NCBI GenBank assembly: GCA_049999725.1
Contig: JBNGIS010011887.1
Span: forward strand, 1 to 24,681
Length of the DNA stretch: 24,681 bases
Source of the DNA: Haplomitrium mnioides
Lineage: Eukaryota > Marchantiophyta > Haplomitriopsida > Calobryales
Direction: 5' to 3'
In this document: in pieces, positions 1 through 9,498 of the stretch
Layout: the number at the start of each line of letters is the position of its first letter
Numbering within the stretch: the first letter of the stretch is position 1
Translations under genes and position numbers: made by a program
Notes under the pieces: model-generated
Database searches by the model: none
Seen by the model: the letters and a program-made list of their open reading frames with translations, nothing else
What the model was told of the DNA's origin: nothing

Positions 1-1022
1 TTAGATCTCAATCTCTAACTTTGATAGCTTGCTTTGAAATTAGCATCACTATACATCAAAAGAGAATTCCACCAACTTATGACTCAAGCTCTAACTTGCA
101 TAGTCTTTTCTTAGGAGAAACACAATTGTATATCAATAGATAGTCTCACTAAATTTAATTTCAAACTTTGACTTAAATGGCTTTCAATTAGACTAAGATC
201 CTTGTACACCAAAAGAGAATCCCACCAACTAAGATCTAAAAACTCTAACTTATATAGAATACTTCTAGATTAGCATTGTTGTTAATCTAGCATGAACAAC
301 AATGCTAGTCTACCAATGCTAGTCCATGTACACCAATAGAGAATCTCACTAACTAATATCTATAGCTCTAACTTAAATGGTCTACTTGAAAAAACATTTT
401 TATTAGTCAATAGAGATTCCCACCAACTTGGATCTCAATCTCAAATAATTATGACTTATTTTGAAATAAACATAATTATTCATTATACATTATACGAGAA
501 TCCCACGAACTTATATCTCAAACTCAAACTTGTATAGCCTACTTTGATTAACATTATCTTGTATTGAGTGATAATCCCACAAACTTTGATCTCAAACTCT
601 AAGTTGTATGGCTTTGTATGAGACTAGGCTCTTTGTACACTATTAGAGAATCCTACTAACTAATATCTCAAACTCAACCTTATATGGGCTATTTGGAAAT
701 TAGCAATGTTGTTCATCAATAGAGAATCCTAGCAATTTAGATGTGAATCTTTAACTCTGATGGCTTGTATTGAAATTAGCACCACTATACATCAACATAG
801 AATCCCACCAACTTATATTTCCAATTCTAATTTGTATAGGCTACTTTGAGATTAACATCATCGTACATCAATAAATAATCCCACCATTTTTGATCTCAAA
901 CTCTAAGTCGTATGGCTTTATATAGACTAGAAAACTCGTACATCTTTAGAGAATCACACTAACTATTATCAAAAACTCCAACTAATGTAGGCTACTTTGA
1001 AATTAGGATTGTTGTTCATCAA
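1..1022 (+). repeat. Zone A: 76-bp tandem satellite units
   Basis: About 13 tandem units begin near 61, 138, 214, 338, 412, 494, 568, 645, 721, 796, 872, 947 and 1023, each recognised by AGAGAATCCCAC or a close variant. Spacing is 74-77 bp, except 82 bp after 412 and 124 bp after 214, where a local insertion sits. Each unit reads roughly AATCCCACCAACTTAGATCT, then CTCTAACTTGTATGGC, then TACTTTGAAATTAGCAT, then TTGTACATCAAT. Units are clearly more diverged from one another than those in the rest of the window. They lack the 48-bp module (TTTAGATGTGAAAGTG to GTAGATCAACCAC) found in every later full-length unit. I infer an older or edge part of the array. The first unit is cut by the window start. 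No gene is seen here. Confidence 0.93.
1..1022 (+). repeat. Four-unit higher-order repeat of zone A (about 303 bp, three copies)
   Basis: The 76-bp units fall into four types that recur in the same order. Type 1 begins at 1 (partial), 412 and 721 and carries GATCTCAATCTC-like text. Type 2 begins at 61, 494 and 796 and carries ACTTATATCTC-like text. Type 3 begins at 138, 568 and 872 and carries TTTGATCTCAAACTCTAAG followed by TATGGCTTT. Type 4 begins at 214, 645 and 947 and carries ACTAACTAATATC with TTGTTGTTCATCAAT. The spacing 494 to 796 is 302 bp, 568 to 872 is 304 bp and 645 to 947 is 302 bp, close to 4 x 76. The first copy has an extra type-4-like unit at 338 next to an inverted repeat. 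Assignments were made by eye on diverged units, so the first copy is the least certain. Confidence 0.72.
266..312. repeat. 18-bp imperfect inverted repeat with 11-nt spacer
   Basis: The arms are 266-283 and 295-312. They pair at 17 of 18 positions, and the single mismatch would be a G-U pair in RNA. The core AGCATTGTTGTT at 272-283 is exactly complementary to AACAACAATGCT at 295-306. Next to it is a short direct repeat, CAATGCTAGTC at 300-310 and 314-324. The left arm is ordinary unit sequence, and the right arm is an extra inverted copy of it. This insertion explains why the unit starting at 214 is 48 bp too long; its sequence does not resemble the 48-bp module of zone B. A local template-switch or foldback event is the likeliest origin. 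I see nothing that marks it as a functional hairpin gene. Confidence 0.85.
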
Positions 1023-1104
1023 TAAAGAATCCCACTAACTTAGATATTCTCTAACTTGTGTTGCCTACTTTGAGATTAGTATCCTTGTGCATCAACACAA
1101 AATC
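1023..1104 (+). repeat. Transition unit between the 76-bp and 124-bp subfamilies
   Basis: This unit is short like those of zone A and lacks the 48-bp module. Its text is already that of zone B: ACTTAGATATTCTCTAACTT, then GTTGCCTACTTTGAGATTAG, then TATCCTTGTGCATCAA. The first copy of the module follows at once, from about 1109. It is therefore the sequence-level link between the two unit types, and it supports the view that the 124-bp unit is a 76-bp unit plus an addition and not an unrelated repeat. Confidence 0.8.
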
Positions 1105-2464
1105 CCACTTATTTAGATGTGAAGGTGTTTCTATTATACCCTCTATGTAGATCAACCACTCGTTTAATCTCTAAATTACATTACCTACTTTGAGATTAGT
1201 ATCTTTATACATCAATACAAAATCTCACTTATTTAGATCCAAAAGTGTTTCTATTATAGCAAGCATGTAGATCAACCACCAACTTAAACAATTTCTATCT
1301 TATATTGCCCACTTTTAGATTAGAACCTTTCTACATCAATAAAAATCCCACTTATTTAGATCTAAAAGTGTTTCTATTATAGCTCGAATATAGATCACCG
1401 ACTAACTTAAATAATCTCTAACTTATGTTGCCTATATTGAGATTAGTATCTTTGTGCATCAATACAAAATCCCACTTATTTAGATGTGAAAGTAGTTCTA
1501 TTATAGCCCGCATATAGATCAACCACTAACTTGGAAAATCTCTAACTTATGTTGCTTCTTTGAGATTACTCTCTTTGTGCATCAATACAAAATCCCACTT
1601 ATTTAAATGTGAAAGTATTTCTATTATGACCCGAATGTAGATCAACCACTAGCTTAGATAATCTCTAACTTATATTGCCTATTTTTAGACTAGTATCTTT
1701 GTGTATCATTTAAAATTCCCACCTTTTTAGATTTGAAAGTGTTTATATTATAGCCTGCATGTAGATTAACCAACAACTTAGGAAATCTCTAACTTATGTT
1801 GCCTACTTTGAGATTAGTATCTTTGTGCACCAATACAAAATCCCACTTATTTAGATGTGAAAGTGTATTTATTATAGCCGCATGTACATCAACTACTAAC
1901 TTAGATATTCTCTAACTTATGTTGCCTACTTTAATATTCGTATCTTTGTGCATCAATACAAATTCCAAATTATTTAAATCTAAAAGTGCTTCTAGTATAG
2001 CTTGCATGTTGATCAACCACTAACTTAGACAATCTCTAAATTATGCAACTTGCTTTGTGATTAGCATCTTTGTTTATGAATCCAAAATCCCACTTTATTA
2101 GATGTCAAAATGTTTCTATTATAGCCCGTATGTAGAGCGACCACTAACTTAGATAAACTCTAACTTATGTTGCATATTTTGAGATTGGTATCTTTGTGCA
2201 TCAATACCAAATCCCACTTGTTAAGATCTCAATATGTTTCTATTATGACGGACATATAGATCAACTACTAACTTAGTTAATCTCTAGATTATGTTGCCTA
2301 CTTTGAGATTATTATCTTTTTACATCAATGCAAAATCCACTTGTTTAGATGTGAAAGTGTTTCTTTCATGACGTGTATATAAATCAACCACTAACTTAGA
2401 TATTTTCTAACTTATATTATTTATTTAAAAACCAATGTCTTTGTGCATCAATACATAATCCCAC

Positions 2465-3915
2465 TTATTTAGATGTGATAGTGTTTCTATTATAGATCGG
2501 ATGTAGATGAACAACCTACATAGATATTGTCTAACTTATATTGCATACTAAAAGATTAGTATCTTTGTGCATCAATAACAAATCCCACTTAGTTAGATGT
2601 GAAATTGTCTCTATTAGATTTTGTATGTAGATAAACCACTAACTTAGATAATCTATACCTTATGTTGCACACTTTCAGATTAGTGTCTTTTTGCAATAGT
2701 ACTAAATCCCAATTATTTAGATGTGAAAGTGTTTCTATTGAGAAGGGTATGTAGATCAATCACTAACTTGGATAATCTCTTACTTATTCTGCATACTTTG
2801 AGATTAGTATCTTTGTGCATCAATACAAAATCTTACTTATTTAGATGTGAAAGTGTTTCTATTATAGCCCGAATGTAGATGAACTATAAACTTAGATAAT
2901 CTCTAACTTATATTGCCTACTTTGAGATTAGGGTCTTTAGATATCAATACAAAATTCCAATTATGTAGGTGTGATAAGGTTTTTATTATAGCTCGGATGT
3001 AGATCAACAACTAACTTAGATAATGTGTGACTTACATTGCATACTTAAAGATTAGTATATTTGTGCATCAATAAAAAACTCCCACTTATTTAGATGTGAA
3101 ATTGCCTTTATTAGAGTCTGCATATAGATAAACTACTACTTTAGATAGTCTCTACCTTATGTTGCACACTTTGAGATTAGTGTCTTTGTGCAATAGTATG
3201 AAATCCCAATTATTAAGATGTGAAAGTGTTTCTATTGAGGCTGGTTTGTAGGTCAACCAGTAACTTAGATAATCTCTTACTTATATTGTGTACTTTGACA
3301 TTAGTGTCTTTGTGCATCAATACAAAATCTTGTTTATTTAGATGTGAAAGTGTTTCTATTATAGCCCACATGTAGATCAACTATAAACTTAGATAATTTC
3401 TACCTTATATTGCCTACTTTGAAATTAGTGTCTTTATACATCAATACAAAATTCCAATTATTTAGATGTGTTAAGGTTTCTATTATAGCCTGGATGTAGA
3501 TCAACAACTAACTTAGATAATGTTTAACCTATGTTGCATACTAAAAGATTAGTGTCTTTGTGCATCAATAACAAATCCCACTTATTTAGAAGTGAAATTG
3601 TCTCTACTAGAGTTTGTATATAGATCAACCACTAACTTAGATAATCTCTACCTTATGTTGCACACTTTGAGATTAGTGTCTTTGTGCAATAGTACGAAAT
3701 TGCAATTATTAAGATGTGAAAGTGTTTCTATTGAGGCCGACATGTAGATCAACTACTAACTTGGATAATCTCTTACTTATTCTGCGTAGCTTGAGATTAG
3801 ATCAACCATAAACTTAGATAATCTTTAACTTATATTGCCTTCTTTGAGATTAGTGTCTTTATGCATCAATACAAAATTCCAATTATTTAGACATGATAAG
3901 GTTTCTATTATAGCC
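2465..3915 (+). repeat. Four-unit higher-order repeat of zone B (496 bp, three copies)
   Basis: Four adjacent 124-bp units with private variants recur three times in order. GCAATAGTA replaces the usual GCATCAATA at 2693, 3190 and 3686 (spacing 497 and 496 bp). AAAATTCCAATTAT occurs at 2951, 3448 and 3873 (spacing 497 and 425 bp); the third copy has lost about 71 bp near 3800, which explains the short interval. Other markers shared in register are GTGAAATTGTCTCTA, TTGCACACTTT, TTCTATTGAGG, TCTCTTACTTATTCTGC and GATAAGGTTT. The period equals 4 x 124. This is the pattern expected from unequal crossover of multi-unit blocks. Edges are approximate. Confidence 0.9.
3741..3860 (+). repeat. Truncated 124-bp unit, about 71 bp lost at about 3800
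   Basis: Near 3800 the text runs from TTGAGATTAG directly into ATCAACCATAAACTT. The part normally lying between, from TGTCTTTGTGCATC through the module to CATGTAG, is missing. The two parents share TAG at the join, so a short-homology deletion fits. The loss of about 71 bp is confirmed independently by the shortened third copy of the 496-bp repeat, where the spacing falls from 497 to 425 bp. Confidence 0.85.
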
Positions 3916-4320
3916 CGCATGAAGATCAACCACTAACTTGGATAATCTCTAACTTAATGTGCCTACTTTGAGATTAGCGTCTTTGTGCATCAATACAAAT
4001 CCTACTTACTTAGATAAAAAGTGTTTCTAGTATAGCCTCCATATCGATCAACCACTAAATTAGATAATCTCTAGCTTATAATGCCTATTTTGAGATTAGT
4101 ATCTTTGTGTATCAATACGAAATCCCACTTCTTTAGATGTGAAAGCGTTTCTTTAATAACCCCCATGTAGATGAACCACTAACTATGATACTCTCTAACT
4201 TTTGTTGCCTACTATAAGACTTGTATTTTTGTGCATCAACATAAAATCCCACTTCTTTTGATCCGAAAATGTTTCCATTATGACCGACATGTAGATCAAC
4301 CACTCACTTAGATAATCTCT

Positions 4321-4385
4321 AACTTGTATTGCCTACCTTATTTAGATCTGAAATTTTGCATATTGTGGTTTGTATGTAGATCAAG
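4321..4385 (+). repeat. Truncated 124-bp unit at about 4336
   Basis: TATTGCCTAC is followed at once by CTTATTTAGATCTGAAA. The segment TTTGAGATTAG to CAAAATCCCA, about 43 bp, is missing. The remaining module is also unusually diverged (TTTTGCATATTGTGG). The neighbouring units are normal, so this is a private deletion. Confidence 0.8.
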
Positions 4386-5460
4386 CACTAACTTAGATAA
4401 TCTTTAACTTAAATTGTCTAGTTTGAGATTGGTGTCTTTGTGCATCAATACAAAATCCCATTTACTTAGATGTGAAAGTGTTTCTATTATGGCCCACATA
4501 TAGATCTACCACTAACTTTGATAATCTCTATCTTATTTTGCCTACTCTGAGAGAAGTATCTTGGTGCGTCAATACAAAATCCCACTTATATGGATGTGAA
4601 AGTGTATCTATATATTCCGCATGCAGATCAACCACTAACTTGCATACTCTCTAATTGATGTTGTCTATTTTGAAATTAGTGTCTTTGTGCATAAAAATAA
4701 AATCCCTCTTTTTTAGATTTGAAAGTGTTTCTATTATAGCCTCAATGTTGATGAACCACTAATTTAGGTAACCTCTAACTTATATTGCCTACTTTGAGAT
4801 TAGTATCTTTGAGCATCAATACAAAATCTCACTTATTTAGATGTGAAAGTGTTTCTATTATAGCTCGTATGTAGATCAACCGCTAACTTAGATAATCTCC
4901 AAGTTATATTGCTTACTTTGAGATTAGTATCTTTGTGTATCACAACAAAATCCCACTTCTCTAGATTTGAAAGTGTTTTTATTATGGCTCCCATGTGAAC
5001 CAACTAGTAACTTAGAAAATCTCTAACTTATGTTCCTTCTTTTGAGATTATTATGTGTGTGCATCAATGAAAAATCCCACTTCTTAAGATGTGAAAGTGT
5101 TTCTATTATAACCCTTATGTAAATCAACCACTAACTTAGATAATCTCTAGCTTGTGGTGTCTACTTTAAGAGAAGTATCTTTGTGCATCAATACAAAATG
5201 CCACTTATATATATATGAAAGTGTTTTTATTATTACTTGCATGTAGATCAATCACCAACTTAGACAGCTTCTAACTTATATCTCCTACATTGAGATTAGT
5301 ATCTATGTGTATCAACAAAAAATCCCATTTATTTACATGTGAAAGTGTTTCTATTATAGCCCATATATAGATCAAACAAAAATCTAGATAATCTCAAACT
5401 TAAGTTCCCTACTTTGAGATTAGCATTTTTGTGCATCAAAACAAAATCCCACTTAATTAG

Positions 5461-5515
5461 ATGTGAAAGTGTTTCTCGTATGGCTCTCTAACTTATATTA
5501 CCTACTTTGAGATTA
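5461..5515 (+). repeat. Truncated 124-bp unit at about 5475
   Basis: GTGTTTCTCGTATGGC is joined to TCTCTAACTTATATTACC. The segment CATGTAGATCAACC to CTTAGATAA, about 33 bp, is absent. This is close to the same interval that is duplicated as the 33-bp addition in zone C, so that part of the unit both gains and loses copies. Confidence 0.78.
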
Positions 5516-7874
5516 GTATCTTTGTGCATCAGCACAAAATCTTGGTTATTTAGATGTGAGAGTGTTTCTATTATCACTCGCATGTAGATCAACCAACAAC
5601 TTAAATAATCTCTAATTTATGTTGCCTAATATGAGATTAGCATCTTTGCGCATCAATACAAAATCCCACTTATTTAGATGTAAGAGTGTTTATATTATGA
5701 TCCGCATGTAGATAAACCACAAACTACATAATCTCTAGCTTATTTGACGTACTTTGAGATTAGTGCCTTTGTGCATCAATATCAAATCTCTTTTGTTTAG
5801 ATGTGAGGTTGTTTCTATTATGACACGCGTGTAGATCAACCACTAACTTAGATAATCTCTAATTTAAAATGCCGACTTTGAGATTAGCATTTTTTGCATC
5901 AATACAAAATCCCACTTATTTAGATGTGAGATTGTCTTATTTTGACCCACATAGAGATCAACGTCTAACTTAGATAATCTATAACTTATGTTGCCTACTT
6001 TGAGATTAGTATCTTTTTGTATTAATACAAAAACTCACCTATTAAGATGTGAGAGTGTTTCTATTATCACCCGCATGTAGATCAACTACTAACTTAGATA
6101 ATCTTTTACTTGAAATGTCTACTTTGAGAAAGACATCCTTATGCATCAATAAAAAATCCCACCCATTTAGATGTGAAAGTGTTTCTATTATAACCCGCAT
6201 GTTGACCAACCACTAACTTAGATAATCTCTAGCTTTTGTTTCCTACTTTGAGATTAGTATATTTGTGCGTAAATACAAAATCCCACTTATTTAAATGTGA
6301 AAGTGTTTTTATTATAGCCCGCATGTCGATCAACCACTAACTTAAAAAATGTCCATCTTTTTTTCTACTTTGAGATTAGTCTCTTTGTGCATCACAACAA
6401 AATCCCAACTACTTACGTGTGAAAGTGTTTCAATTATAGCCCATTTGTAGATCAACCACTAACTTAAATAATCTCTAACTTATGTTGCTTATATTGAGAT
6501 TGGTATCTTTGTGGGTCAATGCAAAATCCTATTTATTTAGATGTGAAAGTGTTTCTATTATAGCCTCCATGTAGATCAACCACTAATTTAGATAATCTCT
6601 ATAACTTATGTTGCCTGCTTTGCAATTAGCATTTTTGCACATCAATACAAAATCTCACTTATTTAAATGAAAGTGTTTCTATTGTAGCCTCCATGTAGAT
6701 CAACCACTAACTTAGATAATCTCTAACTTATGTTGCCTACTTTGAGATTAGTATCCTTGTGGATGAATGCGAAATCCCACTTATTTAAATGTGAAAGTGT
6801 TTCTATTATAGCCTCCATGTAGATCAACCACCTACTAAGATAATCTCAAACTCATGTTCTCTACTTTGAGATTAGTGTCTTTGTGCATCAATAAAAAATC
6901 CCACTTATTTGGATGTGAGAGTGTTTCTAATATCACCCCCATAAAGATATACCATTCACTTAGAAAATCTCTAACTTATGTTGCTTACTTTGTGATTAGT
7001 ATCTTTGTGCATCGATGCAAAATCCCACTTATTTAGATGTGAGAGTGTTTCTATTATAATACGCATGTAGATCAACGACTAACTTAGATATTCTCTAACT
7101 TTTGTGACCTACTTTGAGATTAGTGTCTTTGTGCATCAATATAAAATCCCTTTTTTTTAGATGTGAAAGTGTTTCTATTGTGACTCGTATATAGATCAAC
7201 CACCAACTTAGATAATCTCTAACTGATAATGCCTACTTTGAGGTTAATATTCTTCTACATCAATACAAAATCCAACTTATTTAGATGTGAGAGTGTTTCT
7301 ATTATGGCCTCCATGTAGATCAACCCTTAGCTTAGACAATCTCTAACTTATGTATCCAACTTTGAGACTAGTGTCTTTTTGCATCAATAAAAAATCACAC
7401 TTATGTAGATGTGAGAGTGTTTCTATTATAACCCGCATGTAGATCACGAGCAACTTAGATAATCTCTAACTTATGTTGCCTACTTTGAGATTATTATCTT
7501 TGTGCATCAATACAAAATCCCACTTGTTTAAATATGAAAGTGTCTCTATAATAGCCCACATGTAGATCAACCACTAACTTAGATAATCTCTAACTTATGC
7601 ATCCTAATTTGAGATTATTATATTTTTGTATCAATACAAAATCCCACTTATTTAGATGTGAGAGTGTTTCTATTATGACCCGAATGTAGATCAATTGCTA
7701 ACTTAAATAATCTCTAACTTATGTTGCCTACCTTGAGATAAGTATCTTTGTGCATCAATAAAAAATCTCACTTGTTTAAATGTGAAATTGTTTCTATTAT
7801 AGCCCGTGTAGATCAACCTCTAACTAAGATAATCTCTAACTTATTTTGCCTACTTTGAGATTAGTATCCTCATG

Positions 7875-8035
7875 CAAGAATTGAAAATCCCTCGAATTTA
7901 GATGAGAATGTTCCTATTATGACCTGCATGTAGATACACCTTAATATAGATAAGGAATTGAAAATCCCACGTATTAGATGAGAGAGTGTTCCTATTGTGA
8001 CCTGCATGTAGATACACTTTCATATAGATAATCTC
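7875..8035 (+). repeat. Local tandem pair of shortened units, about 77 bp each
   Basis: Two adjacent short units share private text: AGAATTGAAAATCCC or GGAATTGAAAATCCC, TTCCTATT, GACCTGCATGTAGATACAC and ATATAGATAA. The reference base at the end of AATTG lies at 7883 in the first and 7960 in the second, an offset of 77 bp. The first unit keeps the 48-bp module but has lost the stretch from ATCTCTAAC through GCCTACTTTGAGATTAG to TGTGCATC. That is the opposite half to the one absent from zone A units. A unit with this deletion was evidently tandemly duplicated. It lies at the border between zones B and C. Confidence 0.82.
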
Positions 8036-8254
8036 TAACTTGTGTTGCCTTTTTGAGATTATTATCTTTGTGCATCCATACAAAATCCCACTTTTTAAGA
8101 TGTCAAAGTGTTTTAATTATAGCGTGCATGTAGATCAACCACTAACTTAGATAATCTCTAACTTGTGTTGCCTATTTTGAGATTATTATCTTTGTGCATC
8201 AATACAAAATCCCACTTATTTAGATGTGAATTTGTTTCTATTATGGTGTGCATA

Positions 8255-9445
8255 TAGATCAACCACAAACGTAGATAGTCTCTAACTTATGTTGCATTTT
8301 TTGAGATTATTATCTTTGTGCATCAATAAAAAAATCCCACTTGTTTAGATGTGAAAGTGTTTCTATTATGGTGTGCGTGTAGATCAACCACTAACTTAGA
8401 TAATCTCTAACTTATGTACCACTAACTTAGATAATCTCTAACTTATGTTGCCTATTTTGAGATTATTCTCTTTGTGCATAAATATAAAATCCTAGTTGTT
8501 TAGATGTGAAAGTGTTTGTATTTTAGGACGTGAATGTAGATCAACCACAACCATAAATACTCTCTAACTTATGTTGACTATTTTGAGATTATTATCTTTG
8601 TCCATCAATGAAAAATCCCACTTATTTAGATGTGAAAGTGTTTGTATTATAGTGTGCATGTAGATCCCCCATGACCTTACATACTCTCTAGCTTATGTTG
8701 TCTATTTTGAGATTATTATCTTTGTGCAACAATAAAAATTCTCACTTGTTAAGATGTCAAAGTGTTTCTATTATGGCGTGCATGTAAATCAACCACTATC
8801 CTAGATCAACTACTAGCTTAGAAAATCTCTAACTTATAACAACTACTAACTTAGGAAATCTCTTACTTATATTGACTCATTTGAGATTGTTATTTTTGTG
8901 CATCAATGCAAAATCTCACTTATTTAGATGTGAAAGTGTTTCTATTATGACGTGCATGTAGATCAATCATTAACTTAGATACACTCTAACTTATAACAAA
9001 CACTAACTTAGATAATCTCTACCTTATGTTGCCTATTTTGAGATTACTATCTTTGTGCATCAATAAAACATCCCACTTATTTAGATATGAAAGTGTTTCT
9101 ATTATAGCGTGTATGTAGATCAACCACTAACTTTAGTAATCTCTAACGTATAACAACCACTAACTTAAATAATCTCTAATACTTGTTGCCTATTTTGAGA
9201 CTATTATCTTTGTGAATCAATCCAAAATCCCACTTATTTAGATGTGAAAGTGTTTTTATTATAGCGTTTATATAGATCAACCACTAACTTAGACAATCTC
9301 TAACTTATGTTGTTTATTTTGAGATTATTATCTTCGTGAATCAATATAAAATCCCACCTATTTAGATGTGATGGTGTTTCTATTATGGGGTGCATGTAGA
9401 TCAACCACTAACTTAGATAGTCTTTAGCTTGTAACAACCACTAAC
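8255..9445 (+). repeat. Segmental duplication inside the satellite, copy 1
   Basis: This run of units shares a series of rare variants, in the same order, with 10858-11913. They include CACAAACGTAGATAGTCTC (from 8264), GGTGTGCGTGTAG, GATTATTCTCTTTGTGCAT, GTTTGTATTTTAGGACGTG, CACAACCATAAATACTCTCT, CATGACCTTA, TTGTGCAACA, CTTTAGTAATCTCTAACG (near 9130) and AGATAGTCTTTAGCTT (9421). Between the outer anchors this copy is 1157 bp and the other is 1021 bp. It contains the exact 31-bp duplication at 8387-8448, which the other copy lacks. Confidence 0.9.
8387..8448 (+). repeat. Exact 31-bp tandem duplication
   Basis: Bases 8387-8417 and 8418-8448 are identical: ACCACTAACTTAGATAATCT followed by CTAACTTATGT. 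The segment covers nearly the same part of the unit as the 33-bp extension common downstream, but its join lies two bases away (ATGT-ACC here, TTAT-AAC there). It is the first such extension met when reading the array from the left. The paralogous position near 11010 in the duplicated copy has no such extension, so this event is younger than the segmental duplication. Confidence 0.92.
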
Positions 9446-9498
9446 TTAGATAATCTCTAACTTATAACAACCACTAACTTAGATAATCTCTAACTTAT
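9433..9498 (+). repeat. Two identical 33-bp blocks making a 190-bp unit
   Basis: Bases 9433-9465 and 9466-9498 are identical 33-bp blocks starting AACAACCACTAACTTAGATA. They follow a slightly diverged first version (TAGATAGTCTTTAGCTTGT). The unit is therefore 124 + 33 + 33 = 190 bp. Identity between the two blocks points to a recent extra duplication or to local homogenisation. The equivalent pair in the second segmental copy (near 11903-11960) has diverged, with AACAACAACTAACTTAGTAA in its second block. Confidence 0.9.

Larger units (their letters stand above)
1105..8045 (+). repeat. Zone B: 124-bp tandem satellite units
   Basis: About 56 tandem units of 123-124 bp. The order within a unit is AATCCCACTTATTTAGATGT, GAAAGTGTTTCTATTATAGC, CCGCATGTAGATCAACCAC, TAACTTAGATAATCTCTAAC, TTATGTTGCCTACTTTGAGA, TTAGTATCTTTGTGCATCAA. 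Landmarks such as TTTAGATGTGAAAGTG recur at the expected spacing (for example near 1481 and 1604). Subfamily markers are TACTTTGAGATTAGTATC and AGCCCGCATG; zone C has TATTTTGAGATTATTATC and GGCGTGCATG. A few units are internally deleted (near 3800, 4336, 5475 and 7875-8035). All copies point the same way. No open frame in this stretch is more than a reading of the repeat, and no gene, tRNA, rRNA or mobile element is seen. Confidence 0.96.

Noticed and set aside
214-338. First 124-bp unit of zone B type inside zone A
   Set aside because: The spacing is 124 bp by coincidence. The extra 48 bp is the local inverted and direct repeat, not the TTTAGATGTGAAAGTG module.
4472-4654. 60-codon open frame, plus strand
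   Set aside because: It is a reading of two neighbouring satellite units; its peptide repeats itself (KVFLLW..YRSTTN / SVSIYS..CRSTTN) at the unit period. No start context, codon bias or domain.
6854-7036. 60-codon open frame, plus strand
   Set aside because: Again repeat-derived (SLCINKKSHL then FVHRCKIPL at unit spacing). Chance absence of stops in two units.
1105-8045. CRISPR array, suggested by regular spacing
   Set aside because: The whole 124-bp unit is conserved, with no unique spacers between short repeats and no cas genes. This is an ordinary tandem satellite.
7898-8083. 61-codon open frame, minus strand, with a repeated peptide
   Set aside because: The internal repeat (KVYLHAGHNRN twice) simply mirrors the local 77-bp DNA duplication. 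No sign of a gene.
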